From the NCBI RefSeq assembly GCF_002850605.1, contig NZ_NXGB01000006.1:86776-150775 (forward strand): a stretch of 64,000 nt of DNA, written 5' to 3'. A program made the position numbers and the translations under genes. Origin of the DNA: Pasteurella oralis (GTDB lineage Bacteria > Pseudomonadota > Gammaproteobacteria > Enterobacterales > Pasteurellaceae). The notes beneath the pieces were generated by a model that worked only from the letters and a program-made list of their open reading frames with translations, ran no database searches and was not told the origin of the DNA. This document shows, piece after piece, positions 57,759-64,000 of the stretch (the first letter of the stretch is position 1; each line of letters begins with the position of its first letter).

Positions 57759-58168
57759 TGCAAATCCATACCCAAATTCGAGAAGAAGTGACTACACTTC
57801 TGCAGAAGAAAATCAATGATGTTGAGTATTTTTACAGTGGTCGCCCTACGTTTATCAATATTGATGAAGAGCAGAAAGCCATTGCGGTTTTTATTGATGA
57901 TGCATTTTGTCAAGAGGCTACTACTTGTTGTAGCCAATGGCAAGCGAAGCTCAACGTGGCTATTTACATCAAATCTATTGACAATGGTGAAAATGAACTA
58001 GATGAGATTGCTCAGCAAGTTGCCGATTGCTTAGAACAAGCAGAATTTATACACCTAGATAGTATTGCATTGACAGCATATAGCTACGAGCAAGATCAAC
58101 AACAACGTACTTGGTACGTTTCACAAATTCAATTTAATATCGAATATGGATTAGAAGGAGAAAACTAA
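57758..58168 (+). CDS. Minor tail protein, gpU-like
   Basis: A 136-residue protein of the tail-terminator class (gpU): MQIHTQIREEVTTLLQKKIN, YFYSGRPTFINI and AIAVFIDDAF, with DEIAQQVADCLEQAEF later. Starts on the last base of the gpZ-like gene and ends on the first base of the tail tube gene. Confidence 0.8.
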   Translation: MQIHTQIREEVTTLLQKKINDVEYFYSGRPTFINIDEEQKAIAVFIDDAFCQEATTCCSQWQAKLNVAIYIKSIDNGENELDEIAQQVADCLEQAEFIHLDSIALTAYSYEQDQQQRTWYVSQIQFNIEYGLEGEN

Positions 58169-58818
58169 TGGCTAAAACAACCCCGTTCCAAGGAACAAAA
58201 TTTTATCTCGGCACTGGTGTCGAAGCTGAAAAAGCAATTACGGCTTGTGAAGTTTCACCTAATGCCAAAATCACAGTAGCAAGTCACGGTTTGAAAAAAG
58301 GTGATTGTATTAAAATCACAGGACTAGGAGCACTTGATGGTTATTACCCAGTTAAAGGGGTGGATAACAATACTATCACTCTCGCCGACGAGGTGGATTG
58401 GTCAAACCAAGACAAACCAACGGATTTTGCGAATGCTAAAATGGCAAAAGTAAAATGGTCATCTAATTTCTGCGCAATCAAGAACATCGAAAAAGACGGT
58501 GACACCTTGACCGAAGAAGATGTGACGACTATGTGCAGTGAAGGGACTGAAACAGAGCCTGGGGATATTGAACTCGGTTCGGTGAAGTTAACTTTCTTTT
58601 ATGCGCCAGCAACAGTGATGCAAGCCGACTTGCGTAAGAAATTCTACGGCAAAGAAACCTTCCCATACTTGATTGTCTTCAAGGAAAATCAAGGTTCACT
58701 TTACGGTACAGGCTTTATCCAAACGGGTGCTAACATCAGTGGTGAAGTCAAAGGCAAGTTTGAATCAGGTATTACGATCAAGCAATCAAAACGCGACTAC
58801 TTATTACCAGTCGCTTAA
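58168..58818 (+). CDS. Major tail tube protein, gpV-like
   Basis: A 216-residue tail tube subunit: FQGTKFYLGTGVEAEKAITA, CEVSPNAKITVASHGLKKGD, DIELGSVKLTFFYAPATVMQ and YLIVFKENQGS. It sits after gpU and before the tail assembly chaperone. A terminator follows. No C-terminal Ig-like domain is present, unlike lambda gpV. Confidence 0.85.
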   Translation: MAKTTPFQGTKFYLGTGVEAEKAITACEVSPNAKITVASHGLKKGDCIKITGLGALDGYYPVKGVDNNTITLADEVDWSNQDKPTDFANAKMAKVKWSSNFCAIKNIEKDGDTLTEEDVTTMCSEGTETEPGDIELGSVKLTFFYAPATVMQADLRKKFYGKETFPYLIVFKENQGSLYGTGFIQTGANISGEVKGKFESGITIKQSKRDYLLPVA

Positions 58819-58824
58819 TCTATA

Positions 58825-58856
58825 TCAGCCCTCAATCGAGGGCTTTTTTATTGTCT
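58825..58856 (+). terminator. Terminator after the tail tube gene
   Basis: agccctc / gagggct around AATC (58829-58846), then TTTTTATT. Probably reduces chaperone expression below that of the tube subunit. Confidence 0.88.
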
Positions 58857-58874
58857 AAAATAAAGGAAAAGTAA

Positions 58875-59267
58875 ATGAAAGGCACACGCGAAACACTTTT
58901 AAAAAATAAACCACGCTTAACAAAACTGGAAATCAACGGTGCAGAATCCTATGTACGTGAATTTAATGTAGGTGAAGTCAACGAACAGCTTTACGGACAA
59001 CAACAACGTTTAGTTAAAATTGCACAATCACAAGGGATTGAATTAAATTTTGATGATACAGAAGAGTTAACTAAGCAATTAGCGAAAATTTACGATCCCC
59101 ATACATTAACCCGCACGTTAGCAATTCGTTTATGCGATGAAGATGGGAATAATCTGTTTAATGCAGAAAATGAAGAAGATTTAGCCGCACTTTCGCAGTT
59201 AGACAAAGAAGTCTTTGAAAAATTAACTGCAGTAATCAACCCAAAGGAAGAAGAAACAAAAAACTAA
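58875..59267 (+). CDS. Tail assembly chaperone, gpG-like
   Basis: A 130-residue protein that with its frameshift extension coats the tape measure during tail building. KGTRETLLKNKPRLTKLEIN, AESYVREFNVGEVNEQL and an acidic C-terminus (NPKEEETKN) fit gpG. Its last codons AAA AAC and stop TAA form a -1 slippery heptamer, giving the longer G-GT product. The tape measure gene it would serve is not present downstream. Confidence 0.85.
   Translation: MKGTRETLLKNKPRLTKLEINGAESYVREFNVGEVNEQLYGQQQRLVKIAQSQGIELNFDDTEELTKQLAKIYDPHTLTRTLAIRLCDEDGNNLFNAENEEDLAALSQLDKEVFEKLTAVINPKEEETKN
59258..59264 (+). promoter_or_regulatory. -1 slippery heptamer AAAAAAC
   Basis: A AAA AAC in the reading frame of G, immediately before its stop codon. 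Slipping one base back continues with CTA ACG AAC CGA and stays open for 99 codons to 59563. The same kind of site is known for lambda G/GT. Confidence 0.85.
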
Positions 59268-59563
59268 CGAACCGACGCAAGTTCCAAATCAATCTGTCGC
59301 TTGCGTTGGGTAAAACCTTAGCAGAAATCGAACAAATGTCAGAACGGCACTTGGAAGAATACCAACAATTCTACAATGAACAGCCGTTTGGACTTTGGCG
59401 TGAAGATTATCGCACGGCTCAAATATCACATTTACTTGCCATGATTAATCGTGATCCAAAATCAAAACCAATGGAATTAACTGACTTTATGCCGTTTTAT
59501 AAAGAGCAGAAAACAGAAGAATTGGAAGATGACGGAAGTGCAGAGTTTTTGGCGAGTCGATAA
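59264..59563 (+). CDS. gpGT extension, read by -1 frameshift
   Basis: The T part of the G-GT fusion: after the slip the protein reads LTNRRKFQINLSLALGKTLA, then QMSERHLEEYQQFYNEQPFG and ends AEFLASR. The fusion would be about 229 residues. There is no good independent start: the TTG at 59306 lacks an RBS. The last 20 bases of this gene are repeated at 60652-60671. Confidence 0.82.
   Translation, partial: LTNRRKFQINLSLALGKTLAEIEQMSERHLEEYQQFYNEQPFGLWREDYRTAQISHLLAMINRDPKSKPMELTDFMPFYKEQKTEELEDDGSAEFLASR
59544..59563 (+). repeat. 20-bp direct repeat, copy 1
   Basis: agtttttggcgagtcgataa, the 3' end of GT including its stop codon. An identical copy lies 1,108 bases further on at the edge of the truncated K gene. 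Confidence 0.9.
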
Positions 59564-59575
59564 AATAATCATCAT

Positions 59576-59644
59576 CCCCAAAATAAAGTTAATATTTTTT
59601 GGGGGAGTATTAAAAATTGACTTTTTATAATTTTAAGGTAAAAT
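59576..59644 (+). promoter_or_regulatory. Hairpin and promoter before the antirepressor
   Basis: Arms ccccaaaa (59576-59583) and ttttgggg (59597-59604) form a hairpin after GT. TTGACT (59617-59622) and TAAAAT (59639-59644) follow with a 16-base spacer, a good sigma-70 type promoter pointing to the antirepressor gene about 180 bases on. Confidence 0.6.
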
Positions 59645-59764
59645 TCCTAATAATAGCCGAATTGTAATTTATTTTACTTTTTGGCTTTTTTTATGCGTAA
59701 AATTCCTCCAACATCTTTAAATTGGTAGATACCAAGCCGAAAGGTAGGAACGTTGTGGCAACAA

Positions 59765-59801
59765 ATAACCTCGATCAGAAATGGTCGGGGTTTTTTATTA
59801 C
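59765..59801 (+). terminator. Terminator just before the antirepressor
   Basis: aacctcgatc and ggtcggggtt (about 59766-59793), with loop AGAAAT, then TTTTATTA. Like the other inserted small genes, the antirepressor is directly preceded by a terminator. Confidence 0.8.
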
Positions 59802-59825
59802 TCAAAATTTAACAGGAGCATCTTT

Positions 59826-60344
59826 ATGCAAGCATTAAAAACAGAATTTTTAGGTCAAGAAATTACATTAATTGATAACAATGGTATTGCTTATGTAGCA
59901 ATGCGTGAAATTGTTTTAGGGATTGGGTTGGACTGGAAAGTTCAACATAAGAAATTGGTTGAACAAAGTGCCAAATTCAACTGTGGTCATATCACCACAG
60001 TTGCCCAAGATGGGAAAAATCGTGAAATGTTGTGTATGCCAATCAAGAAATTAAATGGTTGGCTGTTCTCAATCAACCCAAATAAAGTGCGTTCAGATTT
60101 AAAAGAACGGTTGGAAAACTACCAAGAAGAATGTTTTCTTGCTTTATGGGATTATTGGACGACTGGCATTGCTCGTCGAGATGAAGTGAAGAATAAAACA
60201 GAGGCTTGGCGAGCTAAAATGGCAGATTACAAAATGCGATCTAGCCAAAAAGGAAAGACGTTAAACGAATGCAAAAAAGAAAAGGCTGAACTTGAGCGAG
60301 AGTTTGCAGCGATTCAGCAAATGGATTTATTCCTAGAAATCTAA
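59826..60344 (+). CDS. Phage antirepressor N-domain protein
   Basis: A 172-residue protein with the P22-antirepressor N-terminal domain: LKTEFLGQEITLIDNNGIAY, VAMREIVLGIGLDWKVQHKK and GWLFSINPNKVRSDLKERL, then YQEECFLALWDYW. The C-terminus is a coiled coil (ECKKEKAELEREFAAIQQ). ATG 59826 is behind AGGAG; the frame opens at 59781. Located among tail genes, flanked by a 20-bp direct repeat with the next gene. It may tune prophage induction, but no repressor is visible here. Confidence 0.87.
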   Translation: MQALKTEFLGQEITLIDNNGIAYVAMREIVLGIGLDWKVQHKKLVEQSAKFNCGHITTVAQDGKNREMLCMPIKKLNGWLFSINPNKVRSDLKERLENYQEECFLALWDYWTTGIARRDEVKNKTEAWRAKMADYKMRSSQKGKTLNECKKEKAELEREFAAIQQMDLFLEI

Positions 60345-60377
60345 GGCATGGTCATAACAACCATGCCTTTTTGTTAT
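60343..60377 (+). terminator. Antirepressor terminator
   Basis: aaggcatggt / accatgcctt with loop CATAACA (60343-60369), followed by TTTGTT, overlapping the antirepressor stop. Confidence 0.9.
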
Positions 60378-60407
60378 TACCAATATTTGAAGCATACTCC
60401 AAAAAAA

Positions 60408-60446
60408 CAAACCCCAAACATTCGCAGTGTTCGGGGTTTTTTATTA
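60408..60446 (+). terminator. Terminator before the second small membrane gene
   Basis: aaccccaaaca / tgttcggggtt with one mismatch around TTCGCAG, then TTTTATTATCC. Closely parallels the terminator at 52783-52825 in sequence and position. Confidence 0.85.
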
Positions 60447-60477
60447 TCCACTTAATCTGACTAAGAGGACATAAATT

Positions 60478-60633
60478 ATGATGAATTTTAATATAGAGGT
60501 GGCAAAAATGCTAGAAGTTATTTCAAAAGATGCAACAGCTCGCCGTTTTGCTTACGTTGTTGTGATTTTAAGTTTTATTTTTGGTATATCGTGGGTACTA
60601 CCTGATTTGATTAATGCAATTCGCTGGTGGTAA
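60478..60633 (+). CDS. Small single-span membrane protein (inserted gene)
   Basis: A 51-residue protein (MMNFNIEVAKMLEVISKDAT, then one membrane helix FAYVVVILSFIFGISWVLP and the end INAIRWW). AAGAGGAC lies seven bases before the ATG; a shorter start at 60511 is possible. It follows a terminator and a leader similar to those of the small gene at 52859. Family unknown. Holin-like or superinfection-exclusion roles can be imagined but nothing shows them. Confidence 0.6.
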   Translation: MMNFNIEVAKMLEVISKDATARRFAYVVVILSFIFGISWVLPDLINAIRWW

Positions 60634-60651
60634 TTGTGAATAAAACAATGA

Positions 60652-60671
60652 AGTTTTTGGCGAGTCGATAA
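60652..60671 (+). repeat. 20-bp direct repeat, copy 2
   Basis: Second copy of agtttttggcgagtcgataa. It abuts the truncated K gene and follows the small membrane gene by 18 bases. In this place it has no gene of its own and reads as a transplanted GT 3' end. Confidence 0.9.
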
Positions 60672-61007
60672 TTTGAAGTTCATCACAGAAAAACATTCTC
60701 CAGTCATGGTGAAATAGATTGTTACACGCTATTCCGCGATTTTTATCGCTTGGCTGGTGTTGATTTCCCTGATTTTGAAAGAGATGATTTCTGGTGGGAA
60801 GACGGACAGAATCTGTATCTAGACAACATAGAAAAATATGGTTTTGGGCGAGTTAAAGATGAAAGTGCGGTGCAAGTTGGTGATGTGATTCTAATGCAAG
60901 TTGGGGCAGATGTACCAAATCACGCAGCGATCTACATTGGCAATCAGCAAGTGTTACATCATAGTCCTAAACGTTTATCTAAACGTGATTTATATGACGG
61001 ATATTGA
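60672..61007 (+). pseudogene. Tail assembly protein K remnant (NlpC/P60)
   Basis: C-terminal NlpC/P60 domain of a lambda gpK-type protein. The open frame starts right after repeat copy 2 with FEVHHRKTFSSHGEIDCYTL (active-site Cys in DCYTLFRDF), then ERDDFWWEDGQNLYL and NHAAIYIGNQQVLHHS (His). There is no start codon before the Cys, so the N-terminal half (JAB-type domain) is deleted. It stops at TGA after DLYDGY; the frame continues LKHTHSIWRF, and a TGG Trp is expected where the TGA lies. An uptake signal core is at about 60862-60870. Confidence 0.85.
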
Positions 61008-61042
61008 CTTAAACATACACATAGTATTTGGAGATTTAAACA

Positions 61043-61654
61043 ATGGTCAACGTTAAATTTTACGGTGCCCTTAAACAATTTGGTACTGACTTCAAATTAG
61101 ACGTAAAGAATGTTGCTGAGATTGTTAAAGCATTAACAACACAAATACCAAAACTTAGAGAATTTATTCAACAAGGTAAATTTACGATCAGAATTGGTAA
61201 AGAATATATTGACAATCGTTATTTAGAGAAAGGTTTTTTTTATAACTTGAAAGATGGGATGACAGTACATTTTACACCTGTTTTAAAGGGAGCTAAGAAA
61301 GCTGGAGTCTTTCAAACTATCTTAGGTGCTGTTATTACAGTAATCGGCGTTGTGATGCTATATACACCGCTTGCTGCTTATGGACCAAGTGTTATTGCTA
61401 TGGGGATTGGAATGATGGCAGGTGGAGTGGCTCAAATGTTGACTAAGCCACCACAAATGCAACAAGCAAATGATGTAGAGAAAAAACGCTCTACTTCATT
61501 CTCTAATCTTTCGAATATGGTCGCGCAAGGGCGAATGGTGCCATTGGCTTACGGACGCATGCTCTGTGGTTCAATGGTAATTTCACAGGGCGTTGAAACT
61601 GTAAATGTTGATATTGTAATTAAAAATAAAAGAACAGGATTTTTTAAGGGGTAA
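61043..61654 (+). CDS. Tail assembly protein, gpI-like
   Basis: A 203-residue protein of the lambda gpI class: a beta-grasp N-terminal part (VKFYGALKQFGTDFKLDVKN), a hydrophobic glycine-rich middle (GVFQTILGAVITVIGVVMLY and IAMGIGMMAGGVAQML), and NLSNMVAQGRMVPLAYGRM near the end. It precedes J by three bases. It appears intact. GGAG is eight bases before the ATG. Confidence 0.87.
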   Translation: MVNVKFYGALKQFGTDFKLDVKNVAEIVKALTTQIPKLREFIQQGKFTIRIGKEYIDNRYLEKGFFYNLKDGMTVHFTPVLKGAKKAGVFQTILGAVITVIGVVMLYTPLAAYGPSVIAMGIGMMAGGVAQMLTKPPQMQQANDVEKKRSTSFSNLSNMVAQGRMVPLAYGRMLCGSMVISQGVETVNVDIVIKNKRTGFFKG

Positions 61655-61657
61655 GCT

Positions 61658-64000
61658 ATGGGTGGAAAAAAAGGTGGTGGTGGACATACGCCTTATGAAG
61701 CTCCAGAAAGTGGGCGTTCTAAACAGTTTGTCAAGATTGTAGAAATTATATCTGAAGGTGAGATTCAAGGCTTAGTGGATGGTGTTAAATCCGTGTACTT
61801 GGATAAAACGCCAATTCAAGCAAGTGATGATAGTTACAATTTTAAAAACGTGGATGCACAAGGGCGTATTGGCACACAAGATCAAGCGATTATGGAGGGG
61901 TTCAATACGTCTGAAAAAGAAGTTGCTGTGAGTGCTCAAGTAAGAAAATTGACACCACTTACTCGCACTGTGACGGATAACAAAGTGAGCCGTTTACGTT
62001 TTACTGTTGGTGTTCAATCGCTGTTTAGTCAAAATGATAAAGGTGATACCTACGGTTCTAAAGTAGACTTAATGATTACGATTGGACAAACGAGCTACCT
62101 AGTTTCAATTAATGGTAAGTATAGTTCGCAATATCTTAAACAGTTTGAATTTGATGATTTGCCCGCTGTTCCATTTAAAATCAAAGTTGAGCGCTTAACA
62201 GAGGACAGCACATCGCAGCGGTTACAAAACAACACGATTTGGGCAAGTTATACCGAAATTATTGAAACTGAATTCGCTTACCCGAACACTGCTATTGTCG
62301 GTGTTCGTTTTGATTCGGAATATTTTAGTTCAATCCCAAACCGCACTTATGAAATCTACGGTATCAAAATCAAAGTGCCGAGTAACTATGACCCCGTGAA
62401 TCGTACTTATACAGGGCTTTGGGACGGTACATTCAAAATAGCTTGGTCAAATAATCCAGCGTGGGTGCTGTACGACTTAATGACTAACAAGCGCTATGGT
62501 CTTGGCTGGCGTTTAGGTGCATTCAATGTGGATAAGTGGACGTTATATCAAGTGGCGCAATATTGTGATCAGCTTGTGCCAGATGGGTTTGGCGGCAAAG
62601 AACCTCGATTCACGTGTAATGCGTGGCTGACAGATCAGCGTAAAGCATACGATGTGATTAATGACATCTGTTCAATCTTCCGCGCAATGCCAGTGTGGAA
62701 CGGGCAAGAGTTTACTGTCGTAATGGATAGACCAGCAGATCCAGTGTGGACTTATACAAATGCGAATGTTGTTGACGGTGAGTTTTCTTATCAATATTCA
62801 GCACAGAAAGCGCGACACAACGAGATTCACGTTGAATATGTTGACGCAAGTGATAGTTATGAAAGAAAGATCGAAATCGTATCTGATGATGATTTAATTC
62901 GTCGTCATGGTTTAAACATTAAAAAAGTGACAGCGTTTGGCTGCACATCACGCGGTCAAGCATTCCGCACTGGGAAATGGATTCTTGAAACAGAGAGATT
63001 GGAAACCAAAACAGTCACATTTACTGTCGGTGTAGAAGGCTTAATGCACATTCCCGGTGACATTATTCGTGTAGCAGATTGCCATTATGCAGATACAAAT
63101 ATTGGTGGTCGTGTAATAGCTGTCAATGGTAGAAAAGTGACGCTTGATAGAGAAATTACGCCATGGGGGAATAGTTATTTAACGTACATTAATCAAGAAG
63201 CTAAGCATACAGATATTCGCATTGTGAATGTGAATGGTAATGAAGTGACGTTAGAGTCAGAGCCTGTCGGTTTGGCTGAATTCGGTGTTTGGTCTTTAAC
63301 AACACAAGAAATCAATGTTCAGTTATTCAAAGCATTGACGATAAGCGAAGACAAGCAAGGTCAATATACGATTGTTGCGCTTCAACACGAACCACAAAAG
63401 GAAGCAATCGTGGATAATGGCGCAGTCTTTGAGCCAAAAGAAACAACACTTTCTACTGCTGGACTTGATAAAGTGCAACACGTCGAAGTACAAGCAGACG
63501 GTGATGGTGTATCATTGAGTTTTGACTACATTGTCAAACATAGTGCAATTGTTAAATATCAGATTAAGTTATATAAAAATGGAACGTTTTATAAGATTTA
63601 TGATGATTTAACATCACCAAACTACAAATTTATCGGTCTTCCCGACGGGGAATATGTTGCGGAAATTCGCGCTAAGAACGAGCAAGGACAGCTATCAGAG
63701 GCGGTTACTAAGTCATTTAATATCAGCTTTGCTGTGAGCGAATTAACTACTGTTTCGAAAGTGTTTGGGATTTTGTTGCAGTGGAAAAATCCAGTATTCG
63801 CCAATCCAAATTCCGCGATCGAGATTTGGACGAGTGCAGAAAATCGTTTTGAGACAACAAGAAAACTCGTCACACTGGCATATCCAACAAATAGTTATTC
63901 ATTTGACGGCTTAGGCGTGAATGAAACGCATTATTTCTGGGTACGCATGATAGATACGGCAAACGGAAATTCGGGAGAGTTCACAGAATCAGTTGTTGGT
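61658..64000 (+). CDS. Tail tip host-specificity protein J (partial)
   Basis: Central tail fibre/tip protein of the lambda gpJ family, open for 781 codons to the window edge. It starts MGGKKGGGGHTPYEAPESGR behind AAGGGG and shows SKQFVKIVEIISEGEIQGLV, the conserved LYDLMTNKRYGLGWRLG, DVINDICSIFRAMPVWNGQ, and fibronectin type III repeats near the end of the window (about residues 610-770). No stop is seen. It determines the host receptor in lambda; the receptor here is unknown. Confidence 0.92.
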   Translation, partial: MGGKKGGGGHTPYEAPESGRSKQFVKIVEIISEGEIQGLVDGVKSVYLDKTPIQASDDSYNFKNVDAQGRIGTQDQAIMEGFNTSEKEVAVSAQVRKLTPLTRTVTDNKVSRLRFTVGVQSLFSQNDKGDTYGSKVDLMITIGQTSYLVSINGKYSSQYLKQFEFDDLPAVPFKIKVERLTEDSTSQRLQNNTIWASYTEIIETEFAYPNTAIVGVRFDSEYFSSIPNRTYEIYGIKIKVPSNYDPVNRTYTGLWDGTFKIAWSNNPAWVLYDLMTNKRYGLGWRLGAFNVDKWTLYQVAQYCDQLVPDGFGGKEPRFTCNAWLTDQRKAYDVINDICSIFRAMPVWNGQEFTVVMDRPADPVWTYTNANVVDGEFSYQYSAQKARHNEIHVEYVDASDSYERKIEIVSDDDLIRRHGLNIKKVTAFGCTSRGQAFRTGKWILETERLETKTVTFTVGVEGLMHIPGDIIRVADCHYADTNIGGRVIAVNGRKVTLDREITPWGNSYLTYINQEAKHTDIRIVNVNGNEVTLESEPVGLAEFGVWSLTTQEINVQLFKALTISEDKQGQYTIVALQHEPQKEAIVDNGAVFEPKETTLSTAGLDKVQHVEVQADGDGVSLSFDYIVKHSAIVKYQIKLYKNGTFYKIYDDLTSPNYKFIGLPDGEYVAEIRAKNEQGQLSEAVTKSFNISFAVSELTTVSKVFGILLQWKNPVFANPNSAIEIWTSAENRFETTRKLVTLAYPTNSYSFDGLGVNETHYFWVRMIDTANGNSGEFTESVVG

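Noticed and set aside
63622..63873. Minus-strand frame at the right edge
   Set aside because: It is antisense to the J fibronectin-like repeats and has no RBS or motif.
1..64000. CRISPR array or restriction-modification system
   Set aside because: No regularly spaced repeats, Cas proteins, methyltransferases or restriction endonucleases were seen.

Overview
The window comes from a Pasteurellaceae bacterium. The DNA is AT-rich, the 9-base uptake signal core AAGTGCGGT/ACCGCACTT (Haemophilus influenzae type) is scattered through the housekeeping genes, and the blocks folK-pcnB-dksA / comEC-msbA-lpxK-kdsB and ydiJ-menI-hemH are arranged as I remember them in that family. I cannot name the species. 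All product calls are from reading the protein sequences; no database was searched.

Region 1 (1-11.8 kb) is core chromosome: folK, pcnB (apparently with an AUU start) and dksA on the minus strand, then comEC, msbA, lpxK, a Trm112-like protein, kdsB, uvrC and pgsA on the plus strand. comEC (rec2), the DNA uptake channel, is split by a one-base frameshift. Region 2 (11.8-13.7 kb) holds a decayed IS3-family transposase tail, about 1.4 kb of DNA with no recognisable gene, and a tRNA-Gly/tRNA-Leu pair. Region 3 (13.7-25.8 kb) is a complete 14-gene Tad/Flp fimbrial locus (flp-1, flp-2, tadV, rcpCAB, tadZABCDEFG) with no uptake signal core inside it, behaving like an island next to tRNA genes.

Region 4 (26-45.7 kb) is core again: a 2-Cys peroxiredoxin, a MetC-type lyase, a gluconate module (gntP, gntK, gntR with two operator-like palindromes), selD (Cys form), hemH-menI-ydiJ, ompA, a lemA/TPM-domain cluster, grxD, two small membrane proteins and hrpA. 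Region 5 (45.7-47.6 kb) is mostly non-coding, with one small FlbD-like protein whose promoter carries a near-consensus Fur box and a perfect 22-bp palindrome.

Region 6 (47.6 kb to the end) is a lambda-type siphovirus prophage: lysis cassette, a reversed hicAB pair, terminase, gpW, portal, a ClpP-protease/capsid fusion, tail genes Z-U-V-G-GT, then I and J. It is a wreck. The endolysin has an in-frame stop, hicA and the portal have one-base frameshifts, the genes for tape measure, M, L and the front of K are gone, and K ends at a TGA where Trp is expected. The integrase/repressor/replication side is not visible on the left. Small extra genes, each behind its own terminator, sit between structural genes, and a 20-bp direct repeat flanks the largest such insert exactly at the tail deletion. 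The classical -1 slippery site of G/GT is still intact. Three of the lesions are one-base indels, so sequencing error must be excluded before they are treated as biology.
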